13,927 nucleotides of DNA from contig NW_019091530.1 of assembly GCF_001949145.1 (NCBI RefSeq), forward strand, positions 604,232 through 618,158, read 5' to 3'. This document shows, in pieces, positions 1-7,468 of the stretch. Origin of the DNA: Acanthaster planci (Eukaryota; Echinodermata; Asteroidea; Valvatida; Acanthasteridae). Position numbers and translations under genes: made by a program. Numbering within the stretch: the stretch's first letter is position 1; each line of letters opens with the position of its first letter. The notes under the pieces were generated by a model that saw only the letters and a program-made list of their open reading frames with translations, was not told the DNA's origin and searched no databases.

Positions 1-1266
1 CACAAACAGACATTTCAACAGAGCTCTCGAGATCAGTTAATACGCCAGTAATTTTTTTAAGGCTAAGGTGCCAGACTGTAAGCATCCTTACATTCGGTAC
101 AGTCTAGGCTTTCAAGTTGATCGTCTTGCCATCCCGGCTCGCAGAAACACGTGAGCCTCGGATGCATTAAAGACTTCACGCTGTCCTTGCCTGCGAACAA
201 GAAGACAAGAACTCAGGGTCAACCATGCGAATGGTGTCATTGTCTTGATGGCGTCCCTGATGAGTACACGGTTTAATCAGTAGATAAGCGAATTTTACCA
301 ACGACAGCCAAATATACAACTTGCTACCGGGGCTCCGGGAGCGGAGCCATAGGCCTTATATTTGTGGCTGGGGTATCCGAACTCGGACAAAGGGAACAGG
401 GCCCTGTAACAAAAGACCGTACTCCGAACAAAAGACCAGGCTGCTGGCCATTTCCGACATTTTTCACTCTCAAAAGTGGAGATAACCAAGCCTTGTTTTG
501 AAACAGTATACCACGGTTTGGGGTGCTTAGAGCGAGCGGATTACCACCGGGGACAAAAGCGCTCCACCACTGCAGCGATGAGCCAGACAGCACCGCTGCA
601 CGCTAATCTGGCCACTATTGAAAAGAAGTTAGTAGTGTACTGAGCCAGGTTCGTGAACAAAAGAAAGTTATATAACACCGCACAATCTAGGCTCTTTTTA
701 AAAGGCTGCGGGACTGGCTAAAACACTCGGGCGTCAATGAAGGTTACCCGTCAACTTAGAGTAGTGCCTAAAGATTACTTCATGTGGGTTTAAACGTCCG
801 TTAAAAGAAATGATGAATTTTTGAAGAATTTTGAAAACAGAAAAATTGATAATTATCCCAGACCAGCGTCATAAACATTGATAATTAACCCCGGCGCGAA
901 GTGGTTTTAATAGGCCTTCGATAGGTATCACCGCTAACCCTGAACTAATATGCATGAACCAGGGATTACAGTTGAGTCTAGGTCCAGTTTAGTAACAGGG
1001 GTGACGAACAATCGCTAAGGATTTCCTTGGTCACAATTGCTCCGAAAGCTTGTAACTCGTCCTGAGACTGAATGACTTACGATGGCGTTGCAGGGACATG
1101 TGAATTAGATTCAAGACTCCAGCATAAAAAGACATGCTGTTTAACATTTACTGCAACATAAACTCGCAAAGGAGGTTACAACTTGTGCCCTTCCCACAAT
1201 GATAAATGGTTGAATGGTTTTTAATCTTTTAAATTGAGCCAACTGACCTGCTTCATCCATCGTCTT
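1..1266. other. Non-coding stretch, no gene seen
   Basis: Short open frames occur on the minus strand, but none has a recognisable domain, signal peptide or consistent codon bias. Small local structures are present: a 6-bp hairpin at 331-348 (GGCTCC/GGAGCC around GGGAGC) and a direct repeat of AACAAAAGACC at 408-418 and 427-437. I see no RNA gene or transposon terminus. Confidence 0.5.
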
Positions 1267-1286
1267 GGGGCAGGGGTTGGGCGGGG
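1267..1286 (+). promoter_or_regulatory. G-quadruplex motif overlapping a GC box
   Basis: Four G-runs (4, 4, 3 and 4 G) are separated by loops of 2, 2 and 1 bases, which fits the classical G4 pattern with very short loops. The last two runs form GGGCGGGG, an Sp1/KLF-type GC box. The motif is visible directly; promoter activity is inferred. No gene start is evident immediately beside it, and the nearest candidate coding exon is on the minus strand about 500 bases to the right. Confidence 0.4.
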
Positions 1287-1789
1287 TGGAGTAGCCAGAG
1301 TGAATCTCGGGTATAGCCACCTGCTTGTTTGGGATTTTGCCCAGTGATCCAAGGTGTTGCTTTCCTTCACCTGCTCCACCTAGTCGGTGACAAAATGAGA
1401 AGAGAACATGCCCTAAAACTCGGCATTAGTGCCCGGTCGGCTTGGGACTCTGTCCACAGAGAGAAACGCTTGGCCGAACGATGAAAGACATTGGCAGTGC
1501 GAGCCTGGTTGAAAGGCATGCGAAACCGCGTTAAAATTAAAAGAAACAACCAAGAAAACAACCGCCCACCGACTTACCGGCCAAACAGAAAAACTCTTGC
1601 ATAGGGCCTGCCCATTTTGCGCGGGAAAGGGTGTGCGCAAGTAGTGTTTCGGCCAGATAAACGGACATGGTTCCAGGTAACAAAGCATCCCTATCGTCAG
1701 TGTACGAAGTCCTCACCTCAACAAAATGAAAGTCTCCTGCCGGGAATGTAAAATAAATGACGTTTTCCCCAAGAGGAAAAAAAATTTAC

Positions 1790-1997
1790 CAGAAACAAAA
1801 GTATTCGGCGGAACGATGAGCTTATTATTGGCGGCACTCTCCTCCCTGGTAGCGGGCCCCACCATGGCGTCTCCTATGTCACCTAGCAACGCATCTCTCA
1901 GATAGCTACGCAGGGCCAGCCGGTCAGAGGAGCTGAACGGGTAGGCACTGCACACCAGAAAGAGGGCGCTGCTCAGGACCAGAAGCGGGAAATTCAT
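1790..1997 (-). CDS. Coding exon of a small secreted precursor (possible neuropeptide)
   Basis: The ATG at 1997 opens a 69-codon reading frame that begins MNFPLLVLSSALFLVCSA, a textbook signal peptide with likely cleavage before YPFSS. Next comes an amphipathic, charged helix-like stretch (residues about 24-46, with DRLALRSYLRDALLGD) and then a polar region. Codons favour C or G at the third position, unlike the AT-rich surroundings. A pyrimidine-rich acceptor with tandem CAGCAG ends at 2009/2006, just before the ATG, and a donor (CTG|GTAAAT) follows residue 69 in phase 1, so this looks like an internal or second exon. The layout resembles first coding exons of neuropeptide precursors. The helix loosely recalls somatostatin-type pro-regions, but no mature peptide or dibasic site is seen here and the family is unassigned. 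The remaining exons were not identified with confidence. The frame also runs on past the donor to a stop at 1713, but that part looks intronic. Confidence 0.5.
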
Positions 1998-2046
1998 CTT
2001 AATCACTGCTGAGGGACAAGAAAAGAAACAAATGAAAGTTAGTGAG

Positions 2047-2070
2047 CTGGTTTGATTCCCTGCAGGGGAG
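2047..2070 (+). pseudogene. Fragment of a tRNA 3' end (T arm plus acceptor)
   Basis: The 24 bases match the last 24 bases of the Asp-type tRNA at 2135-2206 with only a few substitutions. They keep a B-box-like GGTTTGATTCC and the terminal GGGGAG. No matching D arm or anticodon arm precedes it. It looks like the remnant of a further array unit, placed closer to the first complete copy than the normal spacing. It is probably inactive. Confidence 0.5.
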
Positions 2071-2134
2071 AGGGCACAGTATATTTTTATATTCACCACA
2101 AGAAAAAGGGGATATAATGTAGAGAAGATATCAG

Positions 2135-2206
2135 TCCTCGGTAGTATAGTGGTTATCATCTCTGACTGTCACTCAGGAGACCGGGGTTCGATTCCCCGCC
2201 GGGGAG
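2135..2206 (+). tRNA. tRNA-Asp (anticodon GUC), array copy 1
   Basis: This 72-base cloverleaf has a fully paired acceptor stem (TCCTCGG with CCGGGGA, one T-G wobble) and discriminator G73, an Asp identity base. The anticodon stem is TCTGA/TCAGG around loop CTGTCAC, giving anticodon GTC, and the T stem is intact (CGGGG/CCCCG). The A box (TAGTATAGTGG) and B box (GGTTCGATTCC) are present, and a T4 Pol III terminator lies at 2221-2224. One oddity: the 3' side of the D stem is TCAT where the other copies have GTAT, so pairs 12-23 and 13-22 are lost. It is the best copy of the array and probably functional or recently so, though the D arm leaves doubt. Confidence 0.85.
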
Positions 2207-2220
2207 AAAGATTTATTTAC

Positions 2221-2224
2221 TTTT
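2221..2224 (+). terminator. Pol III T-run terminator of tRNA copy 1
   Basis: A run of four T lies 14 bases after the tRNA 3' end, the usual place for an RNA polymerase III terminator. It is the shortest T-run of the three in the array. Confidence 0.5.
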
Positions 2225-2298
2225 GCGAATATATCAATGACTTGTTTCATCTTCTGTACTGAAGTGATAATGATAACTATTGTCGGAGAAGATATCAG

Positions 2299-2370
2299 TC
2301 CTCGGTAGTATAGTGGTTAGTATTTCCGACTGTAACTCAGGAGACCGGGGTTCGATTCCCCGCGGGGGAG
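2299..2370 (+). tRNA. Asp-type tRNA with anticodon GUA (Tyr), array copy 2, possible pseudogene
   Basis: The 72-base body is nearly identical to copy 1, with an intact D stem (GTAT/GTAT), T arm, G73 and both internal promoter boxes. The anticodon loop reads CTGTAAC, so the anticodon is GTA (Tyr codons) instead of GTC. There are also two stem mismatches: C29-A41 in the anticodon stem and G6-G67 in the acceptor stem. True eukaryotic tRNA-Tyr genes normally have a different body, A73 and an intron, so this is an Asp gene with a mutated anticodon rather than a tRNA-Tyr. It could be a decaying copy or, less likely, an expressed chimera. Confidence 0.7.
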
Positions 2371-2379
2371 AAAGATTTA

Positions 2380-2385
2380 TTTTTT
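2380..2385 (+). terminator. Pol III T-run terminator of tRNA copy 2
   Basis: A run of six T begins nine bases after the end of copy 2, a strong RNA polymerase III stop signal. Confidence 0.55.
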
Positions 2386-2459
2386 GCGATTACATCAATG
2401 AATTGTTTTATCTTCTGTACTAAAGTGAAAAGGATAGCTACTGTCGGAGCAGATATCAG

Positions 2460-2525
2460 TCCTGTATAGTGGTTAGTATCTCTGATTGTCACTCAGGAGA
2501 CCAGGGTTCGATTCCCGCAAGGGAG
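2460..2525 (+). pseudogene. tRNA-Asp pseudogene, array copy 3
   Basis: This copy aligns with copies 1 and 2 but lacks five bases (CGGTA) spanning the acceptor 5' strand and base 8, and one base in the T stem/acceptor junction. It is therefore 66 bases long instead of 72. Anticodon GTC and a paired anticodon stem are kept, as is the B box, and a T6 run follows at 2534-2539. The acceptor stem cannot form properly, so a working tRNA is unlikely. Confidence 0.8.
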
Positions 2526-2533
2526 AGATATTC

Positions 2534-2539
2534 TTTTTT
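2534..2539 (+). terminator. T-run after tRNA pseudogene copy 3
   Basis: Six consecutive T lie eight bases past the pseudogene, in the same relative place as the terminator of copy 2. Confidence 0.4.
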
Positions 2540-2615
2540 ACGCGATTCCAAAAATGAATTTTTTATCTTCCGCACTAAAGAGAAAAGGATAACTATAGTC
2601 GTACGAAGATATCAG

Positions 2616-2654
2616 TCCTCGGTAGTATAGTAGTTAGTATCTCTGACTGTCACT
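2616..2654 (+). pseudogene. Truncated tRNA-Asp 5' half, array copy 4
   Basis: The first 39 bases match the 5' half of the array tRNA (acceptor strand, D arm, and anticodon stem and loop with GTC). After ..GTCACT the similarity stops abruptly and unrelated sequence (TTATAGAGTG) begins. The anticodon stem 3' strand, T arm and acceptor 3' strand are missing. The break marks the right-hand edge of the tandem array. Confidence 0.8.
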
Positions 2655-3954
2655 TTATAGAGTGAGAGTTGCAACATTGTTAGAACTAAAATGGTGGATT
2701 ATGCAACAATGCACATGGACAATTAGCACACAATAGCTGCATGCTTTACAGCACAAACAATGAAGAGCCATTTTGGTTCCGAAATTTGAAGTTAGTGGTA
2801 CGCTCTCTCTATTTACAACTCTGATCAGTCGGTAATATCTGTCTGCCCAGTATCTCCGTTGATGCATTGACACGGTTACACAAAAAATAAACCAGGCTAA
2901 CCATACTGTTCTGTTTTATAACGGGTCTAATATCGAGAGAGCTTTTAGTGTGAATTTGTGTGTCGGCTTTCATCCCATAAACCGATAAAACATATAATAA
3001 TAAACACATAATATATGTTAAAAGTGTTGTAATTCGAAAAGAAACTTCGATTTCCATGCACATTGGGGGCAGGAGACGGAGGAATTGTTTTCTCTTTGAT
3101 CACACACCGAAATGTTGATCGCACATTGCTGCTGTGACGCTGTTGCAACATTTTTTTCACATCAAACTTACATTCTCTGATTTTAAGGAGAATATTGTTA
3201 ATGTGATGCTGCTTTTCAGACGCGACAAGTATCTTCAGTATAAAGAGTTGGAAGATAAAAATGTCGGGCCTCGTGGTGGGTTTTTTAATCGTCCGCTGTT
3301 GCAGTTCATATTTTGCTGACAATTAAAAAAAACAAAATTTGCCGAGTCAAAGTGTCTCTTTGTCACTCCGAACAGCCAACTGTTTTTTTACTTTGGACAG
3401 AAAAAATACTGTAAAATTTTAATTTGGGGGATTTTGGTTGTTCTCCACAAAAAAACTTCATTCTTTGGAGAACCAGAGGGGGAACTCATCACGCATTTAT
3501 TTTCTCCAATATCACCCTCACGCAACCTGCACAAATGGAGTGAAAGGCTTTATGTCTTGCACGAATCTTAACACACATTCTGTAAAATATGGACACACTT
3601 TTCTCTTGTGATGTCATATTTTTGAAATGGAGGTGCTTAATAGAATGTATATAGGAATACTGTTCGTTCTCGAAGGGGGTGGGTAGACGAAAATTATAGT
3701 AAATACATGATCATAATTTGAAAACCCTGGCCCAACTTAGTTAAACCCTAATGTCCCAAAAGGTGTCGCCTGAAATATTTTGGAAAAAAAGAACATTAAT
3801 TTGAAATAGCAATAACCCCCCCCCGAAAACAACACATTTAGATTTTTCTAAATTGTACAGATTCTTCTGTCATAACTACTGCATGCATGTTCAATAAAGC
3901 CTCACTACAGTGCGCATTTTTTTGTGAGGGATCCAACACGATGTGAAAAAGGAC
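2655..3954. other. AT-rich non-coding stretch
   Basis: No protein family, RNA gene or transposon end is recognisable. Open frames here (for example on the minus strand across 2945-3322) are AT-rich and without domain signatures. Small items are an 8-bp hairpin (GTTCTCCA at 3440-3447 with TGGAGAAC at 3466-3473) and a nine-C run near 3815-3823. Confidence 0.5.
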
Positions 3955-4078
3955 CTGCAGTTGAGACAGGAACATTTGTCCCATTAATGACAAGATGTAA
4001 ATTCAGTGCTGAACTTTCGTTGTCATGCGCGTCCTCGACCGAAAGAAGCAGGCTCCGAGTAGGCTGACGATTCAAAGG

Positions 4079-4095
4079 AAAAAAAAAAAAAAAAA
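4079..4095 (+). repeat. Poly-A run (17 A)
   Basis: Seventeen consecutive A. On the minus strand this is a T-run followed by CCTTTGAATCGTCAG, which by itself resembles a splice acceptor. No element with a matching body is seen that would make this a retroposon tail. Confidence 0.7.
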
Positions 4096-4831
4096 GATTC
4101 CTGCCTATCTCCACCCTTGATTTTGGGGTCAAGAACTGGGAACAGGCCCATCTGCGCAATCAAACTCTTTCAAGATTAACTTTGTGATTTAGTTGTTAAA
4201 TCTTTACATTCAGGCGAACACGTTTGGGGGACATACTGTTGCGAGCATAGACTTGTTCACACAGGCAACAGAAGCCGTTATGCTGACACGATTTCACGAA
4301 GTTCTTAAAATATAAGATGTCATTGGCCATTTCGATGATAATATTTATCAGATGGACACTATAATTATATAACGTCTTTCCATTCCAACTTACACTCTGT
4401 ATCAGAATGATCAAAACAATTTGTCGATATGGAAAAATTAGAAATCCTTTCAGCATGACAATAGTTTTCAATAAATTCATGTCCCGCTGCAATCGAAATT
4501 CGAACGACGTGGAATCTACCCATGGTACCTGGACAATAAAAACCTAAAGAAGAATAAAACCTGACTCTACAGGTTCAGAGTACGATGGGGAAACGTATAT
4601 TTCGTTGCTACAGTGAGTTCAACTCTGTTTTTATGCGTTACGTTACCTTGTATTGACTCAAAAACAGTGGTGCATCAAGGTCTTGAATACGGATTGCAAA
4701 ATACGACCGTCGATTTTGTTTTACCTGTAATAGAGTTCTCAGCCCTCAAAGAAATGTATTAATAACCGATTCTAAAATACTGGTACATTCACTTCCAAAA
4801 AGAATTTAAATGTCTATACGGGAGACTTTCC
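4096..4831. other. Non-coding stretch, no gene seen
   Basis: AT-rich sequence with no recognisable coding or RNA feature. A minus-strand CAG|GTAAAA (junction 4725/4724) and a GAGT|GTAAGT near 4390 look like splice sites, but no coding exon beside them is supported. Confidence 0.4.
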
Positions 4832-4875
4832 CATTACTTCACAGCATGCGATCCATCGCATGTTGGGAAGTGATG
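4832..4875. repeat. Near-perfect 21-bp inverted repeat with 2-nt centre
   Basis: Positions 4832-4852 pair with 4855-4875. There are 18 Watson-Crick pairs, two G-T wobbles and one A-G mismatch, with CC at the centre. The innermost eight bases, CATGCGAT/ATCGCATG, are perfect. The similarity stops sharply at both outer ends. The loop is too tight for an ordinary microRNA precursor, so a palindromic DNA element, a cruciform or a mobile-element remnant is more plausible. Confidence 0.75.
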
Positions 4876-5539
4876 TTCTGCATGTTCCGCTTGCCATGAA
4901 ATTGGTGGTGGTTCACACAGTGCATGGAGTAGAGGGTGTATAAAGACACTGGTGCCTATAAGGTCTACAGAACGAGTCTTAACCCGTCCCTCTTTTCCAT
5001 AATTTTGAGCACAATGTGCATGTATCGTAGCCTTGTGAATTGCAATGAACTTAAAATTCTAAGGTCTTCAGTGCTGTACAGGGCTCTAATGTCATTATGT
5101 CTCTATGTACACCAGCAATGATTTGTGGGGATATTTTTTCCGACGTTGTTCGTGTTCTTGGGGATGTCAGTAACCTTGGTTGATGCACCCTCCACATTTC
5201 AATGAGCCACACTGGGTCCACCTCAATATACTTTCGTTAAAGCGTTCCCTTACTGACAGTAACAGCACGCTGATAGAAACGTCGAGTTACTATCACGCCC
5301 GGTACTTTTTGTCCTACATATCCGCAAATCATCTCCCAGTTGCGTACGCTTCGCCGTGAAATGACCTACAATAGACATGCATACCACTTTGATTTTTGAA
5401 TGGTCCATTCTTCAGTTGTCACATTCAAAGGTCTTTCAAACTAATGTTGGATTTGTAACAAGTTCTAACTAGGTATGAATAAATTAGAGAAACACAAATT
5501 TTTCGACTTTACACCAGTTAATTATAGCTTTTTAAAAAG
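4876..5539. other. Downstream flank of the lectin gene, no gene seen
   Basis: This lies 3' of the minus-strand lectin CDS. I found no AATAAA on the minus strand between 5200 and 5539; the AATAAA-like string near 5478 is on the plus strand. A TATAAAG at 4939-4945 has no gene behind it. Confidence 0.4.
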
Positions 5540-6304
5540 TCAACAATTAATCGACAGTTCGTAGTATTTGCAGTTTTCGTGAACCACGAAGTACTTGGCC
5601 GAGTCAATTTGAGCAACGGTGGCATTGTTGAGCTGGCAACCGTTCTTCATGACGTTAATGGAGTTGCATCCAGGTAACCGCTGACACTCGGTACAACACC
5701 GGGTGCGACTCTTGAGGCCCACCTCTCGAATCACGTGGTTACGGAGACATTTCGGGCCCGAACCCATGACTGATGGGTGAATGGGATCGCAAGTACCAGA
5801 CACTTGCATGGGTCCTGGAATCTCGCAAAGTAATTCTTTCTCTTCGAGCCTGCAGGGAGCCCCGTGCCACTTGCCGTCTTCCCTGTGAATCATCACACAA
5901 TCACCCGATTTGGTCGATTCACCGTCGGCCCAATTCGTGAAGAGTTTAGTGCCAGGGACATGCCCAGAACACACCAGGTTTGCCTCCTCCAGCCTGTCCG
6001 AGCAGCCGATGTATGTTTGGTTGAGTCCGAGGGATACCATGAGGTCCTGCAGCAACTCATTCTCCTGAAGGGTATTCGGGGTTGCCATGTTGCCGCCGAT
6101 TTCTTGGCACTGCCTCTCACGTTTGTTGTAGTTTCCCAGGGGAATGGACAGCAGTTTGTATGCTGAGGTATGTCTTGCACACCTTGGGCGATGCACAGAA
6201 TAAGTGCTCTCACGGGTGAGAGTAAGTTGAACTCTGTGAACCATTAGCAAGAACATGCATATGTAGATAAAGACGTTTAGTCTATAATAAAAATGATTCA
6301 CCAT
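5540..6304 (-). CDS. Secreted C-type lectin-like protein with PAN/Apple domain
   Basis: Intronless 254-residue frame. The start ATG lies in a good Kozak context (A at -3, G at +4). Residues about 8-27 are hydrophobic: a signal peptide or an N-terminal anchor. Residues about 42-160 form a C-type lectin-like domain, with CQEIGGNMATP at the second helix, FTNWADGE, and the conserved cysteine pairs C66-C160 and C136-C151 as inferred from the fold; C101 and C112 may form an extra pair. The EPN/QPD calcium motif is absent and the usual WND is WHG, so calcium-dependent sugar binding is unlikely. Residues about 172-254 look like a PAN/Apple module (SRTRCCTECQRLPGCNSINV). Sequons lie at N95 and N227. 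Such proteins act outside the cell in recognition or adhesion; the ligand here is unknown. No AATAAA is evident nearby. Confidence 0.85.
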   Translation of the reverse strand: MVNHFYYRLNVFIYICMFLLMVHRVQLTLTRESTYSVHRPRCARHTSAYKLLSIPLGNYNKRERQCQEIGGNMATPNTLQENELLQDLMVSLGLNQTYIGCSDRLEEANLVCSGHVPGTKLFTNWADGESTKSGDCVMIHREDGKWHGAPCRLEEKELLCEIPGPMQVSGTCDPIHPSVMGSGPKCLRNHVIREVGLKSRTRCCTECQRLPGCNSINVMKNGCQLNNATVAQIDSAKYFVVHENCKYYELSINC

Positions 6305-7195
6305 GATGATAAAACAATGTCTTTCAGTTTTTCTGACTATGTCCTTTGTTTCTATAGGAGCCTTGGTCTACATCACAGCACCGGTTAAACTGTTTGCGCT
6401 TTTTTGTTGTTTTTGCGAAGCAAGATCTTGGCGCAAGGGCTTTTCCCCACCGCGGGGATAAAGTCACCGGATCGATGGACAATCGAAACAGCTGCCCGTC
6501 CTGTCAAAACTGGCAAAAATGCCTTGAAGAATCAGATCAGAGGTGGTTTTGACGAAAAACTCAGGAGCTTCCCTGTCAGTTATAGGCGACACGATCACAG
6601 GCACGCGTGCTTGAGAAAAACGGACTGGGTGGGGAAAAAACGTGTTGCCGCAGCTTTCCGACAAGTGCTTCATCAAAGCCTCGCAGAAGGCTTTTTAAAT
6701 ACCTACATTTCTAACACCGTTGTCGACAACCCTCATAAAAGATGACTGGTTATTGCAGACGGAGTGGAGAAATTAGGACACTATCTTTTGACTGCACCAA
6801 TCATCTGGAAACTCCAGCAGTTGTACGCCGTTGTATTGGTGCATTACTCCGAATAATCACGCTTGACGTGTGATCTCGATTGCTAAAAGCTTTTAGCGAA
6901 GCCCCAAAGCATGACTATTTATCGTCACCTTTACACCTGAGCTAACTAGAGACGTCCTAAAATACAAGTTGAACTTGTATTGCTAAATAACACACTTTTC
7001 ACAGAGTAAGCGCACCCCTGTTGTCCACCTGTCACTTTGCAGTTGTGCAAATTGACCCCAAAAAACTTTACAATACGTTTTCCACCTGAAAGTAATTTCT
7101 ATACGATCTTGATTGGAATTGAAATTCCATTTTACATTTGTAAATGCTACACCCCTCAGAGGGTTACAAGAAAAAGTCATTTTTGACACCCCTCC
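6305..7195. other. Upstream flank of the lectin gene
   Basis: Probably contains the lectin promoter, but no convincing TATA box or initiator is seen. A GC-richer island at 6430-6690 holds overlapping open frames on both strands without known domains. A 12-bp palindrome, GTTGTCGACAAC, lies at 6719-6730. Confidence 0.35.
6961..6981. repeat. 10-bp perfect inverted repeat, 1-nt spacer
   Basis: AATACAAGTT and AACTTGTATT flank a single G, giving a 21-base perfect palindrome. It resembles a binding site for a dimeric protein (compare nuclear-receptor half-sites TGAACT/AGTTCA), but no factor is assigned. It lies about 660 bases upstream of the lectin ATG. Confidence 0.6.
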
Positions 7196-7226
7196 AAAAA
7201 AAAAAAAAACAAAACAAAACAAAACA
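7196..7226 (+). repeat. A-rich simple repeat, A14 then (CAAAA)n
   Basis: Fourteen A followed by three CAAAA units and CAAG. It resembles the A-rich tail of a retroposon, but nothing upstream (plus sense) matches a recognisable SINE or LINE body. Confidence 0.7.
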
Positions 7227-7458
7227 AGTTGATCATTGTCATCCTCACACCGTTTCCACACTTCGGTTGACTGATATCCCCCCTCTGATAGCCTCGCAAT
7301 TGGCTGATTGAACATTGCCTCATCACTTTGAAGTCTGCATGCCGCCTCCACTCCTCGTAATTAAGTCCCTCACCGTGGCAGAGCTGAAACACGCATGCGA
7401 TTGAAACTTTTGACAACAATTAAGATGTACCGTTAGACAGAAAGAGGGTGCAAACGGC

Positions 7459-7468
7459 GTCACGTGAC
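7459..7468. promoter_or_regulatory. E-box palindrome GTCACGTGAC
   Basis: A 10-base perfect palindrome containing CACGTG with GT/AC flanks, the form preferred by USF/TFEB/MITF-type bHLH-zip factors. The sequence is certain; function is inferred, since no promoter is identified beside it. Confidence 0.35.

Larger units (their letters stand above)
2124..2654 (+). repeat. Tandem array of about 160-bp tRNA-Asp units
   Basis: Four units start at 2135, 2299, 2460 and 2616 (periods 164, 161 and 156). Each has the same leader, (G)AGATATCAG, immediately before TCCT. The three spacers, of 92, 89 and 90 bases, are clearly homologous: each has a T-run, then TCAATGA- or AAATGAA-type sequence, then ATCTTC, and ends ..AAGTGA..GATA.CTA..GTCG before the next leader. 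Duplication therefore involved gene plus flank, not isolated retroposed tRNAs. Confidence 0.85.

Noticed and set aside
2135-2654. tRNA-derived SINE family instead of tRNA genes
   Set aside because: Copies are in tandem with shared flanks, no SINE body or A-rich tail follows, and T-run terminators sit right after each tRNA end.
2945-3322. 125-codon minus-strand open frame
   Set aside because: Low-complexity AT-rich composition without conserved motifs or hydrophobic signal at the start.
3955-4063. Possible minus-strand exon behind the T17 tract, with acceptor TCGTCAG and donor GCAG|GTCC
   Set aside because: The acceptor-like look comes from a homopolymer, the donor is poor beyond GT, and the peptide matches nothing I know.
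4939-4945. TATAAAG as a promoter TATA box
   Set aside because: No coding exon or initiator follows on the plus strand; such strings are expected by chance in AT-rich DNA.
6404-6745. Open frames on both strands in a GC-richer island (plus 113 codons; minus 70 codons at 6464-6676)
   Set aside because: No domain, signal peptide or splice context. The minus frame is closed by a stop just upstream of its first codons. The plus frame starts at a TTG.
7196-7226. Retroposon poly-A tail
   Set aside because: No recognisable element body lies upstream and no target-site duplication could be seen.
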